Shown piece by piece: positions 1 to 9,205 of a DNA stretch of 64,000 nucleotides. The stretch covers positions 124,001 through 188,000 of the forward strand of contig NZ_CAKKNA010000004.1 in assembly GCF_918741275.1 (NCBI RefSeq), in the 5' to 3' direction. Below the pieces are notes generated by a model. It was given only the letters and a program-made list of their open reading frames with translations, had not been told where the DNA came from and searched no databases. A program made the position numbers and the translations under genes. The number at the start of each line of letters is the position of its first letter. Position 1 is the stretch's first letter. The DNA is from Bacillus sp. CECT 9360. Its GTDB lineage: Bacteria > Bacillota > Bacilli > Bacillales > DSM-1321.

Positions 1-24
1 ATTTTTTAAAAATGACATAAATAA

Positions 25-69
25 AAGACTGCATATGACTCACTTTTGGGATGAATTATGTGCAGTCTT
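25..69. terminator. Inverted repeat downstream of topB, possible terminator
   Basis: Arms AAGACTGCA (25-33) and TGCAGTCTT (61-69) are perfect complements around a loop of about 27 nt. On the minus strand the hairpin is followed by a T-rich stretch (positions 24 down to 1), so it could be a second terminator for topB or the end of a gene outside the window. No coding sequence is visible in 1-203. Confidence 0.45.
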
Positions 70-166
70 GTCTACAAATAAAGTATCAAACAATTAAATG
101 TAATCTAATCCATTTAGGAATTATGGGGTTTGAAAAACTTTATATATGCTAATTTAATAAAAATAA

Positions 167-194
167 AACGCATAGCAATCGCTTTGCGTTTTAC
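167..194 (-). terminator. Rho-independent terminator of topB
   Basis: AAAACGCA and TGCGTTTT arms enclose an AGC/GCT-extended stem just beyond the topB stop codon, with T-rich sequence following on the minus strand. Confidence 0.7.
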
Positions 195-203
195 TTTTTG
201 TTT

Positions 204-2393
204 TTATTGATCCAATTTGAGTTTTTTTAAAGCTTCAGCTAGTGCATTGTTAACAGGTTCATCTTGTTTCTGTTGTTTTAAATATTTCTGTACGCTATGT
301 TTATCAGCTTTTCCACTACCTTCTTTTTTACGTCTTGCTTCAAAAGCAGATAGCTTCTCACGATAGCCACACTTACATGTGAAGATTTGGCCGTCACCTT
401 CGCCACGAAGTTCGAGTTTCTTCTTACATTGTGGGCAGCGAGCGTTTGTAACACGTGCTACGTTTTTACGATGACCACATTCACGATCTTGACACACAAG
501 CATTTTGCCTTTTTTACCGTTTACCTCAAGCATTGGTTTTCCGCAATCTGGACAAGATTTTGTTGAGATATTGTCATGCTTATATTTTTTTTCGCTCGCT
601 TTAATTTCAGCAACAATTGTCATTGTATGCTGTTTCATTTCATTGATGAATACTTCTTTCTTCAGCTTGCCGTTCGCAATTAGCTCCAGCTTCATTTCCC
701 ACTCAGCAGTAGTTGTTGGTGACTTCAACTCATTTGGTACAAGGTCTAATAACTGACGACCTTTAGATGTAATATGAATATCCTTGCCACGCTTTTCAAT
801 TAAGAATGAGTTGAATAACTTGTCGATAATGTCCGCACGTGTCGCTACTGTCCCTAATCCACCTGTTGACTTTAATGTTTCTGCTAGCTGCTTATTTTGA
901 GTCTCCATGTACTTCGTAGGGTTTTCCATTGCCGATAGTAACGTCGCCTCATTAAAGCGTGCAGGGGGCTTTGTTTGACCAGATGTTTGAGCAATTAGTT
1001 TTACATTTAATGTGTCGCCTTTTTCGATACGAGGCAAGATTTGTTCTTTTACATCATCTGTTGCATCATCATCTTCAAATCGATTTTCATATACTTCCTT
1101 CCAACCACTTGAAAGAATTGTTTTTCCTTTTGCAACAAAGTTTTCATCACCAATTTTCGCACGAAGAGTCAATTGTTCGTATTCAAATGCTGGGAACAGC
1201 ACTGCCAAGAAACGTTTCACCACTAAATCATAAATTTTACGCTCTTTATCCGTCATAGCTGATAAGTTCACATAACCTTCTGTTGGAATAATTGCATGGT
1301 GATCTGATACTTTACTATCATCAACAAACGATTTAGAGGTCAATATTTGCTTGTTTAAGACTTTATTTGTTAAAGAACGATATTCTCCAACTCCGCATGA
1401 TTTTAATCGCTCTGGAAGTGTACTAACAATGTCTGAAGAAATGAAACGCGAATCCGTACGTGGATACGTTAACACTTTATGTTGCTCATATAGTTTTTGC
1501 ATGATGTTTAGCGTTTCTTTTGCAGAATAGCCAAAAATTTTATTTGCATCACGTTGTAGTTCAGTTAAATCATAAAGACCAGGAGCAAATGTTTTCTTAG
1601 CTTTCTTTTCGATGTCTGTAACCGTTGCTTTAATATTATCTAATTTCTTAAACGTTGCTTCAATTTTTTCTTTATCGAAGCTACGTGAATTTCCTTTTGC
1701 GTCTTGCCAAGTCAATTTTAAATGATCAGCGGTTTGAGCTTCGATACCATAATACGTTTGCGCTTTGAAGTTTTTAATTTCATCTTCACGTGAGGCAATC
1801 ATTGCGACAGTAGGTGTCTGTACACGGCCACAGTTTAATTGTGCGTTAAATCGAGTTGTTAGGGCACGTGTTGCATTTAAACCGATATACCAGTCAGCTT
1901 CTGAGCGTGCAACAGCCGCAGCATAAAGGTTTTCATAGTTCTTACCGGGTTTCAAATTGGCAAAACCATCTTTAATCGCTTTATCTGTTACTGAAGAAAT
2001 CCATAAACGTTTAATCGGTTTATTCACGTTCGCTTTTTCAATAATCCAGCGTGCAACTAATTCTCCTTCTCTTCCCGCATCGGTAGCAACAATTATTTCA
2101 TTTACATCGCTACGTGTTAGTTGCGATTTCACAGCATTGAACTGCTTACCAGTTTGCTTCATTACAACTAATTTCATACGCTCTGGCAACATTGGAAGGT
2201 CTACTAAATTCCATGTTTTATATTTATTATCGTAAATTTCTGGATCTGCGAGTGTCACTAAATGTCCTAATGCCCATGTGACAATATACTTGTCGCCCTC
2301 TAAAAATCCATTACCTTTTTTATTACACTTCAATACATTTGCAATATCACGTGCAACTGAAGGTTTTTCAGCGATTACCACACTTTTTACCAT
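204..2393 (-). CDS. topB: DNA topoisomerase III
   Basis: Type IA topoisomerase that breaks and rejoins one DNA strand, decatenating DNA and helping to resolve recombination and replication intermediates. The 729 residues show a TOPRIM domain (Glu9; DAGREGE at 105-111), the active-site tyrosine in LTYPRTDSR (Tyr310) and two C-terminal zinc-ribbon-like segments (CPDC at about 614 and CPQC at about 653). Length and order are normal for Firmicute TopB. The ATG is preceded by a modest AAGGAG-like site. The gene is visibly AT-richer than the cobalamin operon beside it, and a relic of a second topB tail lies 130 bp away on the other strand. Replacement by an incoming or inverted copy is therefore plausible (inference). 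Confidence 0.95.
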   Translation of the reverse strand: MVKSVVIAEKPSVARDIANVLKCNKKGNGFLEGDKYIVTWALGHLVTLADPEIYDNKYKTWNLVDLPMLPERMKLVVMKQTGKQFNAVKSQLTRSDVNEIIVATDAGREGELVARWIIEKANVNKPIKRLWISSVTDKAIKDGFANLKPGKNYENLYAAAVARSEADWYIGLNATRALTTRFNAQLNCGRVQTPTVAMIASREDEIKNFKAQTYYGIEAQTADHLKLTWQDAKGNSRSFDKEKIEATFKKLDNIKATVTDIEKKAKKTFAPGLYDLTELQRDANKIFGYSAKETLNIMQKLYEQHKVLTYPRTDSRFISSDIVSTLPERLKSCGVGEYRSLTNKVLNKQILTSKSFVDDSKVSDHHAIIPTEGYVNLSAMTDKERKIYDLVVKRFLAVLFPAFEYEQLTLRAKIGDENFVAKGKTILSSGWKEVYENRFEDDDATDDVKEQILPRIEKGDTLNVKLIAQTSGQTKPPARFNEATLLSAMENPTKYMETQNKQLAETLKSTGGLGTVATRADIIDKLFNSFLIEKRGKDIHITSKGRQLLDLVPNELKSPTTTAEWEMKLELIANGKLKKEVFINEMKQHTMTIVAEIKASEKKYKHDNISTKSCPDCGKPMLEVNGKKGKMLVCQDRECGHRKNVARVTNARCPQCKKKLELRGEGDGQIFTCKCGYREKLSAFEARRKKEGSGKADKHSVQKYLKQQKQDEPVNNALAEALKKLKLDQ

Positions 2394-2520
2394 ATATTCG
2401 TACTCCTTTACTAACTATGTACCGTCTAATATACCATAATTTAAAGGTGGAATTGCTTAGACCCACTTACTTAGCAGCGATATTCAATTCTACGTTCTAA
2501 ATTTCATGTTAACTCCTAAT

Positions 2521-2598
2521 ATGAAACAACAAAACAAAGATGAACCAATCAATACAGCACTGGCAGAGGCGCTTGCCAAGCTAAAGCTTGATAAGTGA
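2521..2598 (+). pseudogene. Relic of a topB C-terminal tail
   Basis: A 25-codon plus-strand frame ending in TGA at 2596-2598 encodes KQQNK followed by DEPINTALAEALAKLKLDK. The tail of the intact topB on the opposite strand reads KQQKQ then DEPVNNALAEALKKLKLDQ. The match covers nearly every residue of the tail, with synonymous and conservative differences, and stops abruptly upstream of 2521. No other topB sequence is visible. It looks like the last codons of a second topB copy, or of the original one, left after replacement. It is unlikely to be expressed as a gene. Confidence 0.75.
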
Positions 2599-2620
2599 AT
2601 GATCTTTTCAATATATAATG

Positions 2621-2726
2621 TGTCTAGCTCCAGCGCCTAGCCCCTCGAGGTGCCGCTCCAGAGCTTCCACACGATGTGGCAGACTTTAGTCGATGTGCGT
2701 TACTTGCAAGGCGCTTGCGCTTTTCT
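2621..2726 (+). repeat. Interspersed repeat, family B copy 1
   Basis: Starts TGTCTAGCTCCAGCGCC and ends GGCGCTTGCGCTTTTCT, with a CACACGATGTGGCAG hairpin inside. Related copies lie at 38151-38225 and 47639-47826. Such GC-rich intergenic repeats are common in Bacillus genomes (established knowledge, from memory). This copy sits immediately upstream of the cobalamin operon promoter. Confidence 0.75.
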
Positions 2727-2736
2727 TGCAAAATTG

Positions 2737-2766
2737 TTGTCACTTCTTTTTTTATTCGTGTATAAT
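2737..2766 (+). promoter_or_regulatory. Promoter of the cobalamin operon
   Basis: TTGTCA (2737-2742) and TATAAT (2761-2766) are separated by 18 nt, a good SigA promoter placed about 30 nt before the riboswitch. Confidence 0.75.
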
Positions 2767-2794
2767 CAGGGAAGCAGAAAAAATTTCATACATA

Positions 2795-3010
2795 GAAACG
2801 GAACTAGGTGTCTATTAGTAGACTTAAAAGGGAAGTTGGTGAAAAACCAACGCGGTCCCGCCACTGTAAATGGGAGTAAAACGGCAAATGACCACTGTAT
2901 CGATTAGGATATGGGAAGGTGCCGTAAACGATGACCATAAGCCAGGAAACCTGCCTGTATCCGTGCACCAGTGAAACCTACGAGGATGGGGAGGTGTGTG
3001 GCGGCAGTTT
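2795..3010 (+). ncRNA. Cobalamin riboswitch
   Basis: The leader has the AdoCbl riboswitch landmarks in order: GGAACTAGGTG at the 5' end, a GGGAAGTTGGTG segment, CCCGCCACTGTAA, and the B12 box GCCAGGAAACCTGCCTG near 2941. It precedes a corrinoid uptake gene and is followed by an intrinsic terminator (3046-3078). Regulation by transcription attenuation is expected: bound cobalamin should favour termination and shut off the whole downstream operon. Confidence 0.95.
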
Positions 3011-3045
3011 AGGTGTAATTCTACTTAATTTTACTGGCCATACTA

Positions 3046-3078
3046 AAATCTCCAATATAAATTTGGAGATTTTTTTAC
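3046..3078 (+). terminator. Riboswitch expression-platform terminator
   Basis: AAATCTCCAA (3046-3055) pairs with TTGGAGATTT (3063-3072), followed by a T run. It lies between the riboswitch aptamer and btuF, so it is the likely attenuator. Confidence 0.85.
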
Positions 3079-3162
3079 GTTTAAGACTGGTTTCTGCGAT
3101 GAAATGATAGTTACTCAGCAAGAACTATACAAGAATCACATTATGAATCTGGAGGAAGTACC

Positions 3163-4128
3163 ATGAAAAAGTTGTATTCATTATTATTTTTAATTCTATT
3201 ATCCATAGGGGTTTTAGCTGGTTGCGGCGATGACCAGGGCAAGGAAAGTAATTCAAATGAAAAAGCGAAAACGGAACAAGGTGCAGAAGCGGCATATCCG
3301 GTAAAGATTAAGGATGCCAGTGATCAAGAGGTTACGATTGAAGAAAAGCCTGAAAAGATTGTTTCACTGATTCCAAGCAACACGGAAATTGCTTTTAGTT
3401 TAGGGTTGGATGATGAGATCGTCGGAGTTTCCGATTTTGATAATTATCCAGAAGAAGCTATTAAAAAAGAGAAAATTGGCGGGCTGGAGTTCAACGTTGA
3501 AAAAGTGATCTCTTTACAACCAGATTTGGTGTTGGCTCATGCTTCTTCAGGAGATAGTGCAAAAGAAGGCCTTCAGCAGATAAAAGATGCCGGTATTGAT
3601 GTTATTGTCGTAAACAACGCGCAAACCTTTGACCAAGCGTATGAATCTATCACAATGATTGGTACAGCGACGGGGGAGAAGGAAAACGCAGAAAAAATCG
3701 TAGCCGATTTGAAAGCGAAGTTCGAAGAAATAAAAACCGCAGCGGCCAAGATCCCGGAGGAAGATAGAAAAACGGCTTATATTGAGGTGTCAGCGGTGCC
3801 TGATATTTATACAACGGGCAAGAACACATTCATGGATGAAATGCTTCAGACTATCAATGCAAAGAATGCAGCCGGGGATCAAGAAGGTTGGGTTGCGATC
3901 GATCAGGAAGCGATCATCAAAGGAAACCCGGATACCATTATTTCACTATACGGACCTGATTCTATTAAACAAATTCAGACACGCGAAGGCTGGCAGAATC
4001 TGAACGCTGTCAAAAATGAGCAGATATTTGAAGTGAATCAAGATCTCGTGAGCAGGCCAGGACCAAGGCTTGCCGAAGGAGTAGAAGAATTTGCGAAAGC
4101 CGTATACCCTGATATCTTTAACAAATAA
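3163..4128 (+). CDS. btuF: Corrinoid ABC transporter substrate-binding lipoprotein
   Basis: Extracytoplasmic binding protein that would deliver cobalamin or cobinamide to BtuC/BtuD. A type II signal peptide ends in the lipobox LAGC (Cys21), followed by a charged Ser/Asn/Lys linker. The body has the helical-backbone metal/B12-binding fold signatures (EKIVSLIPSNTEIAFSLGL near 65; ISLQPDLVLAH). Total length is 321 residues, normal for BtuF/FhuD-type proteins. GGAGGAAG sits 8 nt before the ATG. First gene after the cobalamin riboswitch, overlapping btuC. The siderophore-binding alternative is made unlikely by the B12 context. Confidence 0.93.
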   Translation: MKKLYSLLFLILLSIGVLAGCGDDQGKESNSNEKAKTEQGAEAAYPVKIKDASDQEVTIEEKPEKIVSLIPSNTEIAFSLGLDDEIVGVSDFDNYPEEAIKKEKIGGLEFNVEKVISLQPDLVLAHASSGDSAKEGLQQIKDAGIDVIVVNNAQTFDQAYESITMIGTATGEKENAEKIVADLKAKFEEIKTAAAKIPEEDRKTAYIEVSAVPDIYTTGKNTFMDEMLQTINAKNAAGDQEGWVAIDQEAIIKGNPDTIISLYGPDSIKQIQTREGWQNLNAVKNEQIFEVNQDLVSRPGPRLAEGVEEFAKAVYPDIFNK

Positions 4129-5149
4129 TAAGTGGATTGCTTATTTACTTGCAACAATTTTCCTTATTTGTGCCATGGTCATTGGTATTTCGATCGGAAC
4201 AGTCGCTGTTCCGATTTCTTACATATTAAAGATTATTGGACAGGAAGCGTTTCATCTTCCGGTTGCCGGGCAAATCGATCCGATGTATGCAACCATCGTC
4301 ATGAATATCCGCCTGCCGAGGGTCATTTTAGCAGGATTGGTGGGGGCGTCTCTCGCGGTAGCCGGAGCCGCCTTTCAAGGCTTGCTGCGGAATCCGCTTG
4401 CCGACCCATATACTCTTGGTGTTTCGTCAGGTGCCTCGGTAGGCGCAGTCGTCACTCTTTTCTTCCAGATTTCATTGCCAGGCATAGGGTTGTATACATT
4501 GCCTCTTTTTAGCATCACGGCTGCATTTGTAACTATTTTTATTGTATTGCTGTTTGCCCGCAAGATAGACCGGTCCATGAAGGTTGAGACAATCATTTTA
4601 ACGGGGATTATTTTCAGTTCGTTTTTAGGTGCTTTTATTTCCTTGATGATCGCCTTGACAGGAGACGAATTAAGACAGATTATCGGCTGGCTTCTCGGGA
4701 GCGTATCGATGAGGGGTTGGGAGTACATCCAAATCATGCTTCCTTTCTTTATCATTGGATCCTTGTTGCTTATAATCAGTTCCCGTGAATTGAATGCGAT
4801 GTCCTTTGGCGAGGAGCAGGCGCAGCACTTAGGGGTTAATGTACAGAAAAGAAAGCTGCTCCTACTGTCGGCAGGCTCGATTTTGACAGGCGCAGCGGTT
4901 GCTGTTTCGGGCACCATCGGCTTTGTCGGTTTAGTCATCCCGCATTTGACAAGACTCCTATGGGGTCCGGACCATAAACACCTTCTTCCCCTTTCCATTT
5001 TAATAGGCGGAGGATTTTTGATACTTGCGGATCTTGTGGCCCGGACTGTGATTTCGCCTACTGAACTGCCAATCGGTGTTATTACAGCTCTTATTGGTGC
5101 ACCGGTGTTCGCAGTCATTCTAGTGAAGAGAAGAGGTGAGCGGAGATGA
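4091..5149 (+). CDS. btuC: Corrinoid ABC transporter permease
   Basis: FecCD/BtuC-type integral membrane permease, 352 residues, with about ten hydrophobic segments and the typical RLPRVILAGLVGASLAVAGAAFQ and family motifs near residue 75, plus GFVGLVIPH near 277. It forms the channel for corrinoid import with the ATPase encoded next. The best start is TTG at 4091, 9 nt after GAAGGAG, which overlaps the 3' end of btuF by 38 bp. The stop overlaps the next ATG (ATGA), implying translational coupling. Confidence 0.93.
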   Translation: MRKPYTLISLTNNKWIAYLLATIFLICAMVIGISIGTVAVPISYILKIIGQEAFHLPVAGQIDPMYATIVMNIRLPRVILAGLVGASLAVAGAAFQGLLRNPLADPYTLGVSSGASVGAVVTLFFQISLPGIGLYTLPLFSITAAFVTIFIVLLFARKIDRSMKVETIILTGIIFSSFLGAFISLMIALTGDELRQIIGWLLGSVSMRGWEYIQIMLPFFIIGSLLLIISSRELNAMSFGEEQAQHLGVNVQKRKLLLLSAGSILTGAAVAVSGTIGFVGLVIPHLTRLLWGPDHKHLLPLSILIGGGFLILADLVARTVISPTELPIGVITALIGAPVFAVILVKRRGERR

Positions 5150-6624
5150 CAGAACTTCTTAGCATCCGTGATGTGACAGGCGGGTACAGTGAAGAAGCTG
5201 TGGTAAATGACATATCGTTTAATGTCCATCAGGGTGAATTATTCGGCGTTCTTGGTCCAAATGGGAGCGGGAAAACGACACTGCTTAAGATGATGAGTGG
5301 TATCTTGCCGTATGGGCAAGGGGAAATCACGGTAAAAGGAAAGAAAATAAAAGATCATACGGCCAAGGAGCTCGCAAAGATTGTTGCTGTGCTACCACAA
5401 CATTCCGCCCAGTCATTTTCCTACACGGTCAAAGAAACCGTTTCTCTTGGCAGGTATGCCCATCAGCAGGGCTGGCTGCAAAGCTGGAGTGCAGAAGACG
5501 AAGATATCGTGAAAAAGGCAATGGCTCAGACACGAATCACGGCTTTTGGCGACCATTATTTAGACGAACTTTCTGGAGGAGAGAGACAGCGTGTTTTCCT
5601 TGCTCAGGCTCTCGCGCAAGAACCGGAAATATTGCTGCTCGATGAACCGACCAACCATCTCGATCTATCTTTTCAAAAAGAACTGCTCGACCAATTAAGA
5701 CAATGGACGAAAGAACGGCAACTAACCGTTGTATCTATCTTTCATGATTTAAATCTGGCAGGTCTTTATTGCGATAGATTGCTGCTACTTGAAAAAGGGC
5801 GAATCAATCAAATCGGAACGCCGATCGAGGTTCTTCGGAAAGATAGAATTGAAACAGTTTATCATACCAGTATTGAAAGACTCGCACATCCAGCGATTCC
5901 GAAGCCGCAAATGGTTTTATTGCCTGAAGGAACTGGTGGTGACAGCACTAATATTGAGATAAACGAGCAATATCTGAAAGTGTCAGACGATATCATTCAA
6001 CTAGTAGCGCCGATTCCGCTTAGAACGTTGTCTTCCGGTGTGACGGGTGCAGGGTTTAGCTGGCACCATACTTTCATAAACAGATATGTCGATCAAAACT
6101 ATGATTGCAGCGACCACATTCAAGAAATGAAAGAGTATTTGCTCGCTCGCGGATTTGTTCCTGAAGAGACGGTAGGGATGATGACCGCAGTCAATTTGAA
6201 TGATGTGGTTTTTCGGTTTTACCAGGAAGATGACATTTCGGTTTTCATCGTACTGACAGCAGGCACTGGGAATGCCGTCGATGCGACAAGCAACAAAAGG
6301 ATAAGCTATAAACAAACTCCGGGTACCATCAATACTTGGATATTCATAAATGGTCGCCTGTCTGAAGCCGCCTTTGTCCAAAGTATGGTCACTGCTACAG
6401 AAGCAAAGGTAAAAGCATTGCTGGATTTTGGCATCAAAGATCCGGTAACAGGCACATATGCTACAGGGACGTCAACAGACAGTATTTTGATTGCTTCTAT
6501 CCAACAAGGTAACGAGATTCAATATGCCGGGACGATCACACCGCTTGGTAACCTCATCAGTAAAGGGATATACGAATGCATGACAATTAGTCTCGAAAAA
6601 TATAAAAACAGGCATTCATTATGA
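5146..6624 (+). CDS. btuD: BtuD ATPase fused to CbiZ adenosylcobinamide amidohydrolase
   Basis: Two-domain protein of 492 residues. Residues 1-250 form an ABC ATPase: Walker A GPNGSGKTT (37-45), signature LSGGERQ (142-148), Walker B LLLDEP (163-168), H-loop in FHDLN. Residues of about 265-490 form a CbiZ domain (GVTGAGFSW start; NDVVFRFY; TAGTGNAVDA). CbiZ removes the aminopropanol side chain of (adenosyl)cobinamide to give (adenosyl)cobyric acid, opening the nucleotide-loop remodelling route. Fusion of the importer ATPase to CbiZ is known in Bacillus. Overlaps btuC and cbiB by 4 bp each. Confidence 0.93.
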   Translation: MTELLSIRDVTGGYSEEAVVNDISFNVHQGELFGVLGPNGSGKTTLLKMMSGILPYGQGEITVKGKKIKDHTAKELAKIVAVLPQHSAQSFSYTVKETVSLGRYAHQQGWLQSWSAEDEDIVKKAMAQTRITAFGDHYLDELSGGERQRVFLAQALAQEPEILLLDEPTNHLDLSFQKELLDQLRQWTKERQLTVVSIFHDLNLAGLYCDRLLLLEKGRINQIGTPIEVLRKDRIETVYHTSIERLAHPAIPKPQMVLLPEGTGGDSTNIEINEQYLKVSDDIIQLVAPIPLRTLSSGVTGAGFSWHHTFINRYVDQNYDCSDHIQEMKEYLLARGFVPEETVGMMTAVNLNDVVFRFYQEDDISVFIVLTAGTGNAVDATSNKRISYKQTPGTINTWIFINGRLSEAAFVQSMVTATEAKVKALLDFGIKDPVTGTYATGTSTDSILIASIQQGNEIQYAGTITPLGNLISKGIYECMTISLEKYKNRHSL

Positions 6625-7588
6625 TGGTTTTATATCATTTACTTGCTGTCACCCTTGCCTATTTACTGGATTTGCTGATCGGCGACCCGAAAAATTGGCC
6701 TCACCCCGTTAGATGGATGGGGGCACTTATTGGCTTTTTGGATAAGCGTTGGAATAAGGGCAGCTACAAAAAATGGATGGGCCTACTTATGACGGGTACT
6801 GTACTTATCACAGTGTTGCTTGTAACGTATGTAACTGTCTTTGTCATGTATTCACTGCATCCCGCTGCCGGTGTGCTTTTGGAAGCGATCCTGATTTCAA
6901 CTGCGATTGCTCAAAGAAGCTTAAAGGAAGCAGCAATGGAAGTGTATCACCCGTTAAGCAACAGTGATTTAACTGAAGCGAGGGCAAAACTTTCTTATAT
7001 AGTCGGGCGTGATACAGATAAGCTGGACGTGAGTGAAATTGTCCGCGGCACGGTTGAAACAGTGGCTGAAAATACGAGTGACGGGGTGACGGCTCCCCTG
7101 TTCTGGGGAACAATTGGCGGAGCCCCTTTCGCAATTGCCTACAGGGCAATCAATACATGCGACTCCATGGTCGGCTATCGAAACGAGAGGTACGGGCAAT
7201 TTGGCTGGGCCTCTGCGAAACTGGATGATCTCGTAAATTGGGTTCCGAGCAGATTGACCGCATTCGCGATGTTAATAAGCATGAAATCAAAGGTTAATAG
7301 TTTTAGAGACTGCTGGAAGATTACCTGCGGGATGCCCCGAAGCATCCGAGCCCCAACAGCGGCTGGGGAGAAGCCGCAACAGCATCCATTTTAGGAATCC
7401 AGCTTGGTGGTGTGAATTATTATAAAGGCAGTATTTCGGACCGGGCCAGAATGGGAGCCCCTGTTATCAGCCTCAAATCCATTCATATTCAGAAATCAAT
7501 TACGTTAATGCAGCGGGCATCGTTTGGCTTCATGTTGTTATTATGGATAGGAGGTATCAGCCTTGAAATGGCCCTCTCATGGATCTAA
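6621..7588 (+). pseudogene. cbiB: Adenosylcobinamide-phosphate synthase CbiB, frameshifted
   Basis: CbiB is a membrane enzyme joining cobyric acid to aminopropanol phosphate. Frame 1 (from ATG 6621) gives a normal N-terminal part: LIGDPKNWPHPVRWMG, VAENTSDGVTAPLFW, AINTCDSMVGYRNERY. It derails after about residue 233 (FRDCWKI) and stops at 7394. The expected continuation (LRDAPKHPSPNSGWGEAAT, then QLGGVNYYKG) is open in another frame from about 7325 to TAA at 7586-7588. A single missing base near 7320-7324, for example one T in ATTACC, explains it. All neighbours are intact, so either a sequencing error or a recent mutation. The full-length frame would overlap cobD by 26 bp. Confidence 0.85.
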
Positions 7589-8660
7589 CCCCCATTTACT
7601 TTATCAATCACTACAAATAACCAAACCTGAACATATCATTGACTTTAGCGCAAATATCAATCCGCTCGGCCCGCCTCCTGGATTAAAAAAGAAATGGCCG
7701 CAGTTATTTGAATTGGTGAAAGATTATCCCGACCCCAACGCTAGTTCGTTGATAAACCGTATTTCGATAAAAGAGAAGCTTCCGCAGGATACAATCTTAA
7801 TGGGAAACGGGGGAGCGGAACTGATCACTCTTGTTGCCCGGTTTTTATCAGGAAAAAACGTTTTGATTATCGAGCCTGCATTTTCTGAATATGAACAAGC
7901 CTGTGAATCGGCGGGCTGCCGTTTGCGTTATCATATTCTCGAAGAAGGGAATTGGGAGCTCCGGCTCGAGCGGCTCCTTCCGCTTATCAAGGAAGCCGAC
8001 GCCGTTTTTTTATGCACGCCTAATAACCCGACCGGAATTTCTTTTGAGCAACAATCCGTTTTACAGCTGCTGGAAGCATGCAAAAAGCATAATTGCTATA
8101 CAATCATCGATGAAGCCTTCCATGATTTCCTGGAAGAGGGCTTTACGTATGCCTCCTGCATCGATGAATATCCCAATCTGATAATCCTCCGGTCTTTAAC
8201 AAAAATGTATGCGATACCAGGATTAAGGCTGGGATACTTGCTCGCCAACCCGGACATTATCGACCAAATCAAAAAATTTCGCCCTCATTGGAGCGTGAAC
8301 AGCCTTGCTCTTATCGCAGGTGAAATAAGCCTTGAGGATGAAAGACACGTGGAAAATACCAAACAATTAGTCAGCCAGCAACGGGAAACTCTGAAAAACT
8401 TCTATGAAAACAGTGGTTTCATTGTTTCAGATAGCAGCGTTAATTTTTATATAGTAAAAGATCGGTATGGATCAGATCTGCTGCCCCTAGTTCGGTTTTT
8501 GTTAAGAAACGGAATCGTGCCGCGGCATACATTCAACTTTCCTGGTTTAGACGGAAGATGGCTGAGGTTTGCCGTGAAAAATGAATGTGATAATCAAGGA
8601 CTGATGGAGGTCTTAACACAATGGCGCAATCATCCCTCGTTTTTGTCTCAGGAGGAGTAA
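7563..8660 (+). CDS. cobD: L-threonine-O-3-phosphate decarboxylase
   Basis: PLP enzyme that makes (R)-1-amino-2-propanol phosphate, the linker used by CbiB. Fold type I aminotransferase-like protein of 365 residues: FSANINPLGPP near residue 28, CTPNNPTG at 151-158, IIDEAF at 181-186, PLP lysine in SLTKMY (Lys214), and a C-terminal arginine in WLRFAVKN. The start is TTG 7563, 7 nt after AGGAGGT and inside the true 3' end of cbiB. Related to HisC, but the operon makes CobD the better call. Overlaps cobU by 40 bp. Confidence 0.9.
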   Translation: MKWPSHGSNPHLLYQSLQITKPEHIIDFSANINPLGPPPGLKKKWPQLFELVKDYPDPNASSLINRISIKEKLPQDTILMGNGGAELITLVARFLSGKNVLIIEPAFSEYEQACESAGCRLRYHILEEGNWELRLERLLPLIKEADAVFLCTPNNPTGISFEQQSVLQLLEACKKHNCYTIIDEAFHDFLEEGFTYASCIDEYPNLIILRSLTKMYAIPGLRLGYLLANPDIIDQIKKFRPHWSVNSLALIAGEISLEDERHVENTKQLVSQQRETLKNFYENSGFIVSDSSVNFYIVKDRYGSDLLPLVRFLLRNGIVPRHTFNFPGLDGRWLRFAVKNECDNQGLMEVLTQWRNHPSFLSQEE

Positions 8661-9205
8661 GGAGCGGCAAAAGTAGCTTTGCGGAGCAGCTTGCCATCAA
8701 TCTCGCCAATCATCAAAATGGAACGTTATATTATATCGCTTGCGGACGTCCCGGCGACCCGGAAATGCAAGAGCGGATTGCTCAGCATAAAAGCGATAGG
8801 GAAAACGGGGCCGGAAATTGGATCACTCTAGAGTATCCGGTTGCGATAGAAGCGGCTGTACCGCTTTTAGACTCAAACAGTATCGTGCTGCTCGATTGTC
8901 TAACAACATTGTTAAATAATGAAATGTTCCCGTCTGCTTCAAATATGGATGAATGGGAAGACCCCGCCTTCCTGGCTTCGTTAAGAAAGAGGTTATTAGA
9001 CGCTATTAAAGAAATAAGTAAGCATGCGGCATCCTTGATTGTCGTAAGCAATGAGGTACTTCATGCCCCGGTCATCGCTAAAGGGGTAAATCAAACCTAT
9101 TCAAAAATGATTGGCAGCCTTCATCAGGAAATGGTGGCCATGTCTGACACTGCCTATTTAATGGAAGCTGGTTGCGCAGTGCTTATGAAGGGGGAAGTAG
9201 AATGA
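8621..9205 (+). CDS. cobU: Adenosylcobinamide kinase / adenosylcobinamide-phosphate guanylyltransferase
   Basis: P-loop enzyme that phosphorylates adenosylcobinamide and then activates it with GTP. 194 residues with P-loop GGVRSGKS (11-18), a purine-binding IACGRPGDPEMQERIAQH region and DCLTTLLNN. The usual VSNEVGxGIVP motif is altered to VSNEVLHAPVI, whereas the short paralogue two genes downstream retains GIVP. The two proteins may divide or back up activities (inference). Its stop overlaps the cobQ start (ATGA). Confidence 0.88.
   Translation: MAQSSLVFVSGGVRSGKSSFAEQLAINLANHQNGTLYYIACGRPGDPEMQERIAQHKSDRENGAGNWITLEYPVAIEAAVPLLDSNSIVLLDCLTTLLNNEMFPSASNMDEWEDPAFLASLRKRLLDAIKEISKHAASLIVVSNEVLHAPVIAKGVNQTYSKMIGSLHQEMVAMSDTAYLMEAGCAVLMKGEVE

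Noticed and set aside
2650-2907. Plus-strand ORF across repeat family B and the riboswitch
   Set aside because: It overlaps the promoter and the conserved RNA; no coding signal.
4375-5229. Long minus-strand ORF opposite btuC
   Set aside because: Shadow of the strongly coding btuC frame.
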